Of a stretch of 9,491 bases of DNA, positions 1-8,592 are shown piece after piece. Under the pieces are notes generated by a model, which did no database searches, had not been told where the DNA came from, and worked only from the letters and a program-made list of their open reading frames with translations. Position 1 is the first letter of the stretch. Each line of letters starts with the position of its first letter. The position numbers and the translations under genes were made by a program. The DNA is from Clostridia bacterium (GTDB lineage: Bacteria; Bacillota; Clostridia; UMGS1883): assembly GCA_017441965.1 (NCBI GenBank), contig JAFSBF010000110.1:1-9491 (forward strand), written 5' to 3'.

Positions 1-383
1 AAGATAATCTCATAACCCTCGCTGATAAGTATATCATATAAAGTCGGGTCACATACCTTTTTATTTAAAAAACATTTTTTACCGATTATACAAACATTAT
101 ATGCACTATCGAGCGGGTAGTTACAACCAAGATGCGTTTTTCCTTCTATAATTTCAAAGCCGTATGGAAAAAGTGCACTTTTATAGTATGCATAGCTTTC
201 GGGCGGACATACAGCCTTTTTGGAGGAAACTATTGCTATTGAAAGGTCTGCGTGGCGTGAAAGCGAAGGTGGGAGCATATCCATTTTTGGAGGCTTTATA
301 ACTGTCGCACCCTCAATTGGTGTATTTGCTATAAATACGCAAACCTCGCCCTTGGGAAGGTTTGGGGTGGAAATAAAGTTCAT
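1..383 (-). CDS. DUF6873-like protein, N-terminal part (cut by window edge)
   Basis: This open frame of 127 codons starts at ATG 383 and runs off the left edge. An AAAGGA ribosome site lies 8 nt before the ATG. The protein begins MNFISTPNLPKGEVCVFI. It has a hydrophobic strand SIAIVSS, then a stretch reading GKTHLGCNYPLDSAYNVC followed by IIGKKCFLNKK. From memory, the pattern of an early PxLP, a later tyrosine-rich patch, YPxDxxYNV and then an IIG strand matches clostridial proteins named DUF6873, described as having the guanidino-group-modifying-enzyme fold. No function is established for that family, and the C-terminal half that would carry most diagnostic residues lies outside the window. 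There is no signal peptide or membrane segment. It lies downstream of the ATP synthase operon but behind a terminator-like hairpin, so it is probably a separate transcription unit. I saw no convincing promoter. That it is a real gene is likely; the family name is moderate. Confidence 0.6.
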   Translation of the reverse strand, partial: MNFISTPNLPKGEVCVFIANTPIEGATVIKPPKMDMLPPSLSRHADLSIAIVSSKKAVCPPESYAYYKSALFPYGFEIIEGKTHLGCNYPLDSAYNVCIIGKKCFLNKKVCDPTLYDILISEGYEII

Positions 384-421
384 AATATCAATCCTTTTAA
401 TACTGAAAAGTAACAAAAAGC

Positions 422-456
422 AGGAGATGTAAAAAACTTAGTTTTTTACATCTCCT
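422..456 (-). terminator. Perfect 16-bp hairpin, likely end of the ATP synthase operon transcript
   Basis: The arms at 422-437 and 441-456 are perfectly complementary with a 3-nt loop. On the minus strand the stem is followed at once by GC and then TTTTTG (421-414), giving a factor-independent terminator shape for leftward transcription. The inner third of the stem is only A-T pairs, so it is weaker than a typical GC-rich terminator. It sits about 250 bp beyond the last gene of the operon and about 40 bp before the ATG of the next one. The right arm is nearly repeated at 683-696 (13 of 14 bases), so it may have another role together with the RNA element between them. Confidence 0.6.
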
Positions 457-475
457 TTAGGGGGTAGGAAAAAAT

Positions 476-688
476 GCTTCAGAACGGACAAACTGAGCCA
501 AGCGAAGCTTGGGTTACCCGAAGGCGTACGATGGTACGTCGAGAGGCGAAGTTTGTTCGTAGCAAAAAGGCTAAAAATATAGAAAAATCGAATAAAAAGA
601 GATTTTTCAACAAAAGGATAAAACTCGATAATTGTTTCACACATCGCATTTGTATATTAATCGCCTTTTTGCGGTCTGGACTTTTTTT
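476..688 (+). ncRNA. Structured RNA candidate with tight three-way junction; possible raiA-type RNA
   Basis: No protein gene fits here, but the plus strand folds by eye into a compact design. P1 joins 478-483 to 675-680 (6 bp, one G-U). P2 joins 484-494 to 550-560 (11 bp, one G-U). P3 joins 562-571 to 663-672 (10 bp, perfect). No base separates P1 from P2, one separates P2 from P3, and two separate P3 from P1. Inside P2 are two hairpins: 498-503 with 507-512 around GAA, and 523-529 with 534-540 around GATG. The second is flanked by purine-rich CGAA and CGAGA internal-loop strands. Inside P3 is 582-589 with 601-608. P1 is followed by C and seven T (682-688), as in an intrinsic terminator, which fixes the strand as plus. 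The element runs convergently with the operon and divergently from the gene at 383. Size and lineage fit the raiA RNA of Firmicutes, but I cannot verify that identity from memory. No promoter was recognised. Confidence 0.6.
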
Positions 689-702
689 ACATCCCCGATT
701 AA

Positions 703-1377
703 TTATTTACTAAGTATTTGATTAGTAAGCTCAATTGATGCCTCATAGCCTGCAAGCTGTCTTTTTAGCTGGTCTTTACGTGGGTAGTAGCGGATGAAAA
801 GATAGTGATTTGAAAAGTCAATATCCTTTTCATTTAAAAAAGCACAATTATCAAGCTTTATACCGAAATCAACTCCGTTAACAGCATAGGTTTCCATATC
901 GCTTATATCAGCAGTAAGCCAGTCTTTAAGCGGTGCAAAAACTGCATTTTCTGTATCATCGCCCATACAGTACTGAGCAGTATCTTTATCCATAATATAA
1001 AGATATACGTCATCTTCTGCAAGGGAAAGCTGAAGCTTTGTAACCATTGCCATGAGATATTCGCCGTCAGATTGATTTTCAAGGTCGATGTTAAGCTGAG
1101 AGAAAAGAAGAGCGCTTTCCCCGTTTTCATCAGCATCATCGCAAAGCGGGGAGAGGGTTTCCTCAACTTTTATCGCATCCTCTTCGTTATATATATTTTT
1201 ACCTGCATACATAAGCGTAACATCATATTTCGGAGCAGTAATATTCTGGTATACCGTTGTGCCGATTGCTATAATAATAAATGCCGTTATAATAGTATGC
1301 CACTTATAATACATCCAGAAATATTCCCACCACGCTTTTGTAAACTTAGGGGGAACTGTGCCATATTTTTCAGCCAT
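703..1377 (-). CDS. Uncharacterised single-pass membrane protein, last gene of the ATP synthase operon
   Basis: This 224-residue protein starts at ATG 1377, 4 bp after the atpC stop, with an AAGGTAGG ribosome site inside the end of atpC. The short N-terminus has a strikingly aromatic stretch, AWWEYFWMYYKWHT (residues 16-29). One membrane helix follows at about 29-46 (IITAFIIIAIGTTVYQ). The remaining 175 or so residues are acidic, contain two cysteines near 79 and 135 plus one near 191, and should lie outside the cytoplasm if the positive-inside rule holds. I recall many clostridial proteins with a similar WWEYFWYYYKW-type start, one helix and an acidic outer domain, none with an assigned function. 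Position and spacing show it is translated from the same message as atpC. A role in the synthase is possible but could also be plain hitch-hiking. An upstream GTG would add 12 residues read inside atpC and is less likely. Confidence 0.85.
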   Translation of the reverse strand: MAEKYGTVPPKFTKAWWEYFWMYYKWHTIITAFIIIAIGTTVYQNITAPKYDVTLMYAGKNIYNEEDAIKVEETLSPLCDDADENGESALLFSQLNIDLENQSDGEYLMAMVTKLQLSLAEDDVYLYIMDKDTAQYCMGDDTENAVFAPLKDWLTADISDMETYAVNGVDFGIKLDNCAFLNEKDIDFSNHYLFIRYYPRKDQLKRQLAGYEASIELTNQILSK

Positions 1378-1381
1378 TTTC

Positions 1382-1786
1382 CTACCTTCTTCCTGATGCA
1401 CCAAGACGTGCAAGAGATTTCTTTAGCTTAATTTGTGCAAGCTTGTATTCATACTCACTGCGATTGTGGTTTTCAAGGCGTGCCTCTGCCTTTGTTTTTG
1501 CCCTTTTGGCACGCTCAACATCAATATCCTCCGCCCATTCAAAGGTAGAGGCAATTACTCTGACAAGACCGTCTGTAACGGAAAGCATTCCGCCTGAGCA
1601 GGCAGCCTTGCGCTCACCATCATCTGTAATTATACGTGCTATACCTATTGAAAGAGGTGTTACATAGTCACAGTGATTTGCAAGAATACCGACATCGCCC
1701 TCCGTTGTACGGAGAATGATTTTCTGCGCTTCACCATCGTATAACAGACCGTCAGGGGTAACTATCTGCAATTGAAATGTATTCAT
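1382..1786 (-). CDS. atpC: F1 ATP synthase epsilon subunit
   Basis: This 134-residue protein of normal length belongs to the central stalk. It binds gamma and the c-ring and can brake ATP hydrolysis. The N-terminal beta-sandwich (about 1-84) contains the family patterns IVTPDG, GDVGILANH (30-38) and GGMLSV. The C-terminal part (about 88-134) is two basic helices. The start of the first helix reads IDVERA (88-93), which matches the I/L-D-x-x-R-A ATP-binding motif known from Bacillus epsilon subunits. The expected Pro in GILPNH is Ala here. The ATG is 4 bp after the atpD stop, with AAAGGG as ribosome site inside atpD, so the two genes are translationally linked. The next gene follows after another 4 bp. 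Confidence 0.97.
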   Translation of the reverse strand: MNTFQLQIVTPDGLLYDGEAQKIILRTTEGDVGILANHCDYVTPLSIGIARIITDDGERKAACSGGMLSVTDGLVRVIASTFEWAEDIDVERAKRAKTKAEARLENHNRSEYEYKLAQIKLKKSLARLGASGRR

Positions 1787-1790
1787 ATTA

Positions 1791-3270
<1,480 letters not shown>

Positions 3271-3279
3271 AATTGTGGT

Positions 3280-3363
3280 AGGTTTTTTTGACAAAAAACC
3301 TCCATTTTTCTTTGCACTTAGTATAATTACATTGGATAACTAAGAAGAAATCCGCAGGATTTC
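3280..3363. repeat. Hairpin cluster between the two heptamer blocks
   Basis: Three inverted repeats follow one another. AGGTTTTTT (3280-3288) pairs with AAAAAACCT (3293-3301) around a 4-nt loop. CTTAGT (3317-3322) pairs with ACTAAG (3339-3344) around 16 nt. GAAATCC (3347-3353) pairs with GGATTTC (3357-3363) around GCA. None is followed by a T-tract on the minus strand, so none looks like a terminator inside the operon. Confidence 0.6.
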
Positions 3364-3369
3364 CACATT

Positions 3370-3402
3370 CACTTCGCATTCCGCATTTCGCATTTCGCAT
3401 TC
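3370..3402. repeat. 7-bp tandem repeat, 4.7 units (CATTTCG)
   Basis: Heptamers CACTTCG (3370-3376), CATTCCG (3377-3383), CATTTCG (3384-3390), CATTTCG (3391-3397) and a partial CATTC (3398-3402) lie head to tail. The period is the same as in the block at 3243-3270 and both share the core TTCG, though the units differ. The block lies about 16 bp beyond the atpG stop. Confidence 0.85.
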
Positions 3403-3418
3403 AAAATTAACATTCCCG

Positions 3419-4249
3419 TTAATTTTGCGCGCCTGCGACTATCTCTGTCAGCTCCTGCGTAATTGCTGCCTGACGTGCGCGGTTATATTGAAGACTGAGA
3501 CTGTCTATAATTTCACCTGCATTATCTGTAGCATTTTCCATAGCGGTGCGCCTTGCACTAAGCTCTGATGCGAGTGATTCACACAATGCACCGTATATTA
3601 TACCACTGATATAGTGCGGTACAATTTTTGCAAAAACTGCCGCGGGTGACGGCTCGTAAAGAATAAGACTGTTTTCGCTTTTTTCACCTTCATCGAGTGC
3701 TATGGGGAGTATTTCCTGCGTTTTGGGAATTTGCGTAAGAACATTTACAAAGCTCGTATATGAAATATCAAGCGATGTAAACTCCCCCTTTAAAAATGCC
3801 TCGGCAAGGGAAGCACCTATACTGTTACAATCAGAAATACCGATATCGGCGGCGACAGTATACTCAGTTGTAAAAATTGAAACGTCCTTTTTTGCAAAGT
3901 ATTCTGTAACTTTTTTTCCTATGGGAAAAATAATGTCACCGTCATTAATGCGCAGAGATTTAAAAAGGTTATTGTTATAACCACCTGCAAGACCGCGGTC
4001 ACCTGCAATAACTATATGGCACGTCTTTGTGCCCTCACTGCGGTGAGTGAAGGGGGAGGAGAAGTCCTTGTTAGACTTTTCAATATCGGAGAGTGTCTGT
4101 GACAAAATTTCAAAGAAAGGTCTGCTCTGCTCGATACGCTCCTTCGCACGGCGAAGCTTACTTGTGGCGACAAGCTGCATTGCCTTTGTAATCTGGCGTG
4201 TGTTTTCAACGCTTTTAATGCGGTTTTTAATTGCTTTCATTGAAGGCAC
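3419..4249 (-). CDS. atpG: F1 ATP synthase gamma subunit (rotor shaft)
   Basis: This 276-residue central-stalk subunit turns inside the alpha/beta ring. The N-terminal helix reads IKNRIKSVENTRQITKAM and the C-terminal helix contains LSARRTAMENATDNA and ends ITQELTEIVAGAQN, the two halves of the coiled-coil shaft. The middle domain has the family pattern GDRGLAGGYNNN. The start is a GTG at 4249, giving MPSMKAIK, which agrees with the MxSM start of the family. A GAGGTG ribosome site 7 nt upstream overlaps the atpA stop. The next Met (residue 4) would lack that spacing. The gap to atpA is 11 bp. A long repeat-filled gap follows its stop codon. Confidence 0.98.
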   Translation of the reverse strand: MPSMKAIKNRIKSVENTRQITKAMQLVATSKLRRAKERIEQSRPFFEILSQTLSDIEKSNKDFSSPFTHRSEGTKTCHIVIAGDRGLAGGYNNNLFKSLRINDGDIIFPIGKKVTEYFAKKDVSIFTTEYTVAADIGISDCNSIGASLAEAFLKGEFTSLDISYTSFVNVLTQIPKTQEILPIALDEGEKSENSLILYEPSPAAVFAKIVPHYISGIIYGALCESLASELSARRTAMENATDNAGEIIDSLSLQYNRARQAAITQELTEIVAGAQN

Positions 4250-4256
4250 TATACGT

Positions 4257-4262
4257 CACCTC
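4257..4262 (-). promoter_or_regulatory. Ribosome binding site of atpG, supports GTG start
   Basis: GAGGTG on the minus strand spans the atpA stop codon and sits 7 nt before the GTG at 4249. This spacing supports the GTG rather than the ATG three codons later. Confidence 0.75.
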
Positions 4263-5775
4263 ACTTAGCACTGAGAAATTTTGCTGCACATTCGGATATG
4301 GCAGTTTTCATCATTTCCTCGGTTTCGGCTGAAAGCTCACCGGTCTCGGTGATATTTGAAACTATCTTAGGATATGTGTTATCGACATATTCAAAAAGTC
4401 CTTTTTCAAACTCTCTTATATCACTTACCTCGATATCTTTAAGGTAGCCGTTAACAACCGCATAGATAATAACCACCTGATGCTCAACGCTGACGGGGTC
4501 GTTTTTATCCTGCTTTAAAACCTCGACAATACGCTCGCCCTGATCAAGACGCATTTTCGTATCGCTGTCAAGGTCACTTCCAAACTGTGCAAACGCCTGA
4601 AGCTCACGATACTGTGAATAAAGGAGCTTGAGGGTACCGGCAACCTTTTTCATAGCCTTAATCTGTGCATTACCGCCAACACGGCTTACAGATATACCGG
4701 GGTTTACCGCAGGCATAACACCTGAATGGAAAAGCTCCGTTTCAAGGAATATCTGTCCGTCTGTTATTGAAATAACATTTGTGGGAATATATGCAGAAAC
4801 GTCGCCTGCCTGTGTTTCGATAATGGGAAGTGCAGTAAGAGAGCCACCGCCATATTCAGGAGACAGACGTGCAGCACGTTCAAGAAGTCTTGAATGAAGA
4901 TAGAATACATCTCCGGGGTATGCCTCACGTCCCGGGGGACGACGGATAAGGAGCGACAGTGCGCGGTATGCGACTGCGTGCTTTGACAAATCATCATATA
5001 TAACAAGCACGTCCTTGCCCTGATACATAAAGTATTCACCCATAGCACATCCGCTGTAGGGTGCAATATACTGCATCGGCGCAAGCTCACTTGCCGTTGC
5101 GGCAACAACAGTTGTATAGTCCATAGCACCGCTCTTTTCGAGTGTATCAACAATCTGGGCAACGGTGGACTTTTTCTGTCCTATAGCAACGTATATGCAG
5201 ATAACATCCTTACCCTTTTGATTGATGATGGTATCTATACCGATTGTAGATTTACCTGTCTGACGGTCACCGATTATAAGCTCACGCTGACCGCGTCCAA
5301 TAGGTATCATAGAGTCAATTGCCTTAATACCGGTCTGCAAGGGAACACTTACAGACTTTCTTTCTATAATTCCGGGTGCATTTGTTTCTATCGGACGGTA
5401 TTCGGTGGCGGAGATATCGCCCTTGCCGTCGATAGGCTGACCGAGGGCATTTACAACCCTGCCGATAAGCGCCTCACCTACGGGAACACTAACAACCTTT
5501 CCCGTGCGTTTTACAACGTCACCCTCACGTATTTGTGAGTCAGAGCCAAGGATAACGAGGCTTACAAGGTTTTCCTCAAGGTTAAGTGCCATTGCCATCT
5601 CTCCGCCTGAAAACTCTACAAGCTCATTACTCATACAGTTGTCAAGTCCCTTTACCTTGGCAATACCGTCACCAACCTCAACTACGTAGCCGGTTTCCTT
5701 CTGCTCGGTCTTGTTTGAATAATTTTTTATCTGGTCTTTTATAATTTTACTGATTTCATCAGATTTAAGCTGCAT
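4261..5775 (-). CDS. atpA: F1 ATP synthase alpha subunit
   Basis: This 504-residue subunit alternates with beta in the F1 head and supplies the arginine finger to the catalytic sites. The P-loop GDRQTGKST spans 169-177, Walker B LVIYDDL 257-263, and the finger Arg is in ISVSRVGG (Arg365). [22 protein letters not shown] (split here as [11 protein letters not shown] and [11 protein letters not shown]) is the typical central block. The chosen ATG at 5775 gives [12 protein letters not shown], the usual N-terminus, and has AAGGTGA just upstream. An in-frame TTG six codons earlier lacks a ribosome site. Length is standard. The gap to atpH is 54 bp and holds a GC-rich hairpin. Confidence 0.99.
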   Translation of the reverse strand: MQLKSDEISKIIKDQIKNYSNKTEQKETGYVVEVGDGIAKVKGLDNCMSNELVEFSGGEMAMALNLEENLVSLVILGSDSQIREGDVVKRTGKVVSVPVGEALIGRVVNALGQPIDGKGDISATEYRPIETNAPGIIERKSVSVPLQTGIKAIDSMIPIGRGQRELIIGDRQTGKSTIGIDTIINQKGKDVICIYVAIGQKKSTVAQIVDTLEKSGAMDYTTVVAATASELAPMQYIAPYSGCAMGEYFMYQGKDVLVIYDDLSKHAVAYRALSLLIRRPPGREAYPGDVFYLHSRLLERAARLSPEYGGGSLTALPIIETQAGDVSAYIPTNVISITDGQIFLETELFHSGVMPAVNPGISVSRVGGNAQIKAMKKVAGTLKLLYSQYRELQAFAQFGSDLDSDTKMRLDQGERIVEVLKQDKNDPVSVEHQVVIIYAVVNGYLKDIEVSDIREFEKGLFEYVDNTYPKIVSNITETGELSAETEEMMKTAISECAAKFLSAK

Positions 5776-5798
5776 AATTTCACCTTCTATCAATATAG

Positions 5799-5828
5799 CC
5801 GAAACTCCGCCGTATCAGGCGGGTTCGG
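5799..5828. repeat. GC-rich hairpin between atpH and atpA
   Basis: CCGAA (5799-5803) pairs with TTCGG (5824-5828), and CCGCC (5807-5811) pairs with GGCGG (5818-5822). A small internal loop (ACT against G) separates the two helices and a 6-nt loop caps the hairpin. In the message it begins one base after the atpH stop codon and ends about 23 nt before the atpA start. It is not followed by T residues on the minus strand, so it more likely shields or tunes the message than ends it. Confidence 0.6.
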
Positions 5829-5829
5829 A

Positions 5830-6366
5830 TTACTTCGCTTCGGCTGAAAGCTGTGCCTTTATGGCGTCAAGCCTTGCACGCACGCTCGCATCCGTCTGCG
5901 AATTTTCAGTTCTGATTATAAGCCCTCCCAAGATGCTTTCATCAACTTTAAGGTCAAGAATAACCTTCTTCTTTAAATCATCGGAAAGTTTCCTGGTAAG
6001 TTTTTCCCTGAGTGCCTCACTTAGCGGAAAAGCTGTTATTACCGTTACATTTTCAATGTTATATTTTTTGTTGTAAAGCTTTTCAAAATTTTTTACACAT
6101 TCTGAAAAAAGATGTGTACACTTCTTTTCGCAAAGAATTTTAATAAAGTTTTTTACATATTCACTTACATCCCCGAAGGCTTCATCAATCAGGGAAAGCC
6201 TTGAAGAAAGAGGAAGAGTGGGTGAGTCAAGAAGCGGTGCGTAATCAGCGTTTTCAAGAAAAACACTGCGCAAAGCTAAAAGCTCATCCATAGTTTCCGA
6301 AAGTAAATTTTCCTCGTCTGCTAAAGAAAAGAGAGAGGCTGCATAAACAGAGGAAAGTGATTTCAC
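5830..6366 (-). CDS. atpH: F1 ATP synthase delta subunit
   Basis: This 178-residue peripheral-stalk subunit joins the top of F1 to the b dimer. The N-terminal helical domain (about 1-105) starts with the family pattern VYAASLFSLA. The C-terminal domain ends with VDESILGGLIIRTENSQTD and ASVRARLDAIKAQL, matching the usual VDxxLIGGxxxR and DGSVRxRL blocks, although the DGS is DAS here. The start is GTG 6366, which overlaps the atpF stop by four bases (GTGA). GAGG inside the end of atpF is the likely ribosome site, at short spacing. The coupled start suggests equal translation of b and delta. Confidence 0.96.
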   Translation of the reverse strand: MKSLSSVYAASLFSLADEENLLSETMDELLALRSVFLENADYAPLLDSPTLPLSSRLSLIDEAFGDVSEYVKNFIKILCEKKCTHLFSECVKNFEKLYNKKYNIENVTVITAFPLSEALREKLTRKLSDDLKKKVILDLKVDESILGGLIIRTENSQTDASVRARLDAIKAQLSAEAK

Positions 6367-6857
6367 TTTTCCTCACCGGAGCTTTCTATAAACTCCTCAA
6401 CGAGCCTTTCGTAGTCCTTTTCGTTTATATCCTTTTCAATAACCTTTTCGGCTACGGAAACGGCAATGGATGCAATATCCTTCTTTATTTCGCTTACAGC
6501 ATTGAGTTTTTCGCGTTCAATTTCCTTTTGTGCTTTGAGAATTGAGGCAGATGCCTTCTGCTGTGCCTCAAAAACAATCTGTTCACCTTTTTTGTTTGCG
6601 GCATCTGTTGCATCCTTCATAATGCGCGCGGCTTCTTCCTTTGCCTCAGAAAGCTTTTGTGTATATTCGCCCTCGAGCTTTTCGGCGTTTTGCTGAGCGC
6701 TCTCTGCCTTTTCGTACATAGAGCCGACCTCGTTTTCACGCTCTGCAAGCATTTTCATAACAGGCTTAAAAAGAAGCTTTTTCATTACAAACATAAGGAT
6801 AATTAAGTTTATCCAGGTAAATATAATTGTCCAGGTGTCAATTGATACAAATTCCAT
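6363..6857 (-). CDS. atpF: Fo ATP synthase b subunit
   Basis: This 164-residue peripheral-stalk subunit has an N-terminal membrane helix at about 9-30 (WTIIFTWINLIILMFVMKK). The LFKPVMKMLAERE block follows, then a long charged helix of about 120 residues rich in Ala, Glu and Lys that should form the right-handed coiled coil of the b dimer. The C-terminal block SVAEKVIEKDIN is typical and contacts delta. There is only one b-type gene, so a homodimer is expected. The ATG at 6857 has GGGGGA 7 nt upstream. The gap to atpE is 61 bp and holds a strong hairpin. Confidence 0.97.
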   Translation of the reverse strand: MEFVSIDTWTIIFTWINLIILMFVMKKLLFKPVMKMLAERENEVGSMYEKAESAQQNAEKLEGEYTQKLSEAKEEAARIMKDATDAANKKGEQIVFEAQQKASASILKAQKEIEREKLNAVSEIKKDIASIAVSVAEKVIEKDINEKDYERLVEEFIESSGEEK

Positions 6858-6883
6858 AGAGGTTCCCCCTTTTTTATAATTTA

Positions 6884-6906
6884 CGGGCGGTGTTTGTCAC
6901 CGCCCG
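6884..6906. repeat. GC-rich 9-bp hairpin after atpE
   Basis: CGGGCGGTG (6884-6892) and CACCGCCCG (6898-6906) pair perfectly around TTTGT. The stem begins 12 nt after the atpE stop codon. On the minus strand it is followed by TAAATTATAAAAAA, not a T-tract, so it is not a classical terminator. An alternative pairing is possible on the minus strand: GTTTGTC (6911-6905) with GACAAAC (6899-6893). A hairpin right after the c-subunit gene would protect upstream message and help give the high c:b ratio that the complex needs; that role is an inference. Confidence 0.65.
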
Positions 6907-6918
6907 ACAAACTTAAAA

Positions 6919-7960
<1,042 letters not shown>

Positions 7961-7964
<4 letters not shown>

Positions 7965-8365
7965 GAGTTTTCACTTCCTTTATTTTTATGAGAAGATATA
8001 ATGTTAAAAAGATTTATTAAGTGAACGGCAAGGCGGGGGAAGAGAAGCGGTATAATTGCCGCCCAGAAATGTATAGCCTTAAATCTTGCCGCAACAATTA
8101 CCATTGCCGCTGTAAGAAGAAGTCTTACATTATAGCTTCCTGCCATATGCATTTGCGCTCTCTTCTCGCTGCGGTTAACACTTTTTTGGACACTGTAAGC
8201 AAGATAAAAGAAGTTTGCGCACGCAAAGGTGCAACCATAAAGTGTACCTACTATAATATCACTGCGGAGGGATAAAAATGCAGTAAATGCAATAAATTCA
8301 ATTATACCGAGTAAAAATACTATACCGCTTACCAAAAGCGCATCTTTATATACACTGTTTTTCAT
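7961..8365 (-). CDS. atpI: ATP synthase accessory protein AtpI (UncI)
   Basis: This small hydrophobic protein of 134 residues has four predicted membrane helices at about 9-31, 37-58, 79-96 and 99-121, and a short polar tail. Position directly before atpB, size and topology match the AtpI family, whose sequence is poorly conserved. AtpI has been shown to help build the c-ring in Na+-type and some other synthases, which agrees with the Na+-type c subunit here. It starts with ATG in an ATGA overlap with the gene upstream. AAGGAG lies 8 nt before it, within that gene. Its stop overlaps the TTG of atpB. Confidence 0.87.
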
Positions 8366-8592
8366 TTGTTTTTCTCCTTGGGGTCTGAATTTTCAAGCTC
8401 CTTAATGCTTTTTATAAAGGACAGAAAACCGCTCCCTGCGCCTAATATTACACCGACAACCATTATGCCGTTTCCAAGAGAAAAGGTCTTTTTAAGCCAC
8501 ATTGCTATAAGTATCCATAAAAGAAAGCTTACCACAACACTTAAACCAAGCTGCGTAAATGCCGAAAGAGCCTTTATCAGTTCACGTTTCAT
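8362..8592 (-). CDS. atpZ: AtpZ-like small membrane protein
   Basis: This 76-residue protein has two membrane helices at about 15-33 and 40-60. The second is glycine-rich (GNGIMVVGVILGAGSGF), and a charged tail SIKELENSDPKEKNK follows. This helical hairpin directly before atpI matches the AtpZ / ATPase gene 1 family, which acts with AtpI and has been linked to divalent-cation movement and c-ring assembly. The family's usual acidic residue at the end of the first helix is not evident. The chosen ATG 8592 overlaps the wecB stop in TGATG and has GGAG 8 nt upstream. A GTG three codons earlier would overlap that ribosome site and is less likely. Confidence 0.8.
   Translation of the reverse strand: MKRELIKALSAFTQLGLSVVVSFLLWILIAMWLKKTFSLGNGIMVVGVILGAGSGFLSFIKSIKELENSDPKEKNK

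Noticed and set aside
441..467. GTTTTT with GGGTAG 15 bp later, resembling a sigma-B type promoter for the RNA element
   Set aside because: The position would fit a start near 476, but the match is incomplete and Clostridia generally lack sigma B, so I do not call it.
438..644. Open frame of 68 codons on the minus strand in the same region
   Set aside because: It coincides with the complement of the RNA helices and the terminator-like hairpin, and its sequence shows no protein family.
474..713. Open frame of 79 codons on the plus strand through the intergenic region
   Set aside because: It runs through the helices of the structured RNA element, has no good ribosome site, is basic with no recognisable domain, and overlaps the end of the membrane protein gene.
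3288..3327. TTGACA (3288-3293) and TATAAT (3322-3327) as a plus-strand promoter
   Set aside because: The spacing is 28 bp, far from 17, TTGACA is part of a hairpin, and any transcript would be antisense to atpG.
3403..3426. Perfect 9-bp inverted repeat over the atpG stop as a terminator
   Set aside because: The stem is almost all A-T and no T-tract follows on the minus strand; ending transcription here would cut off atpD and atpC.
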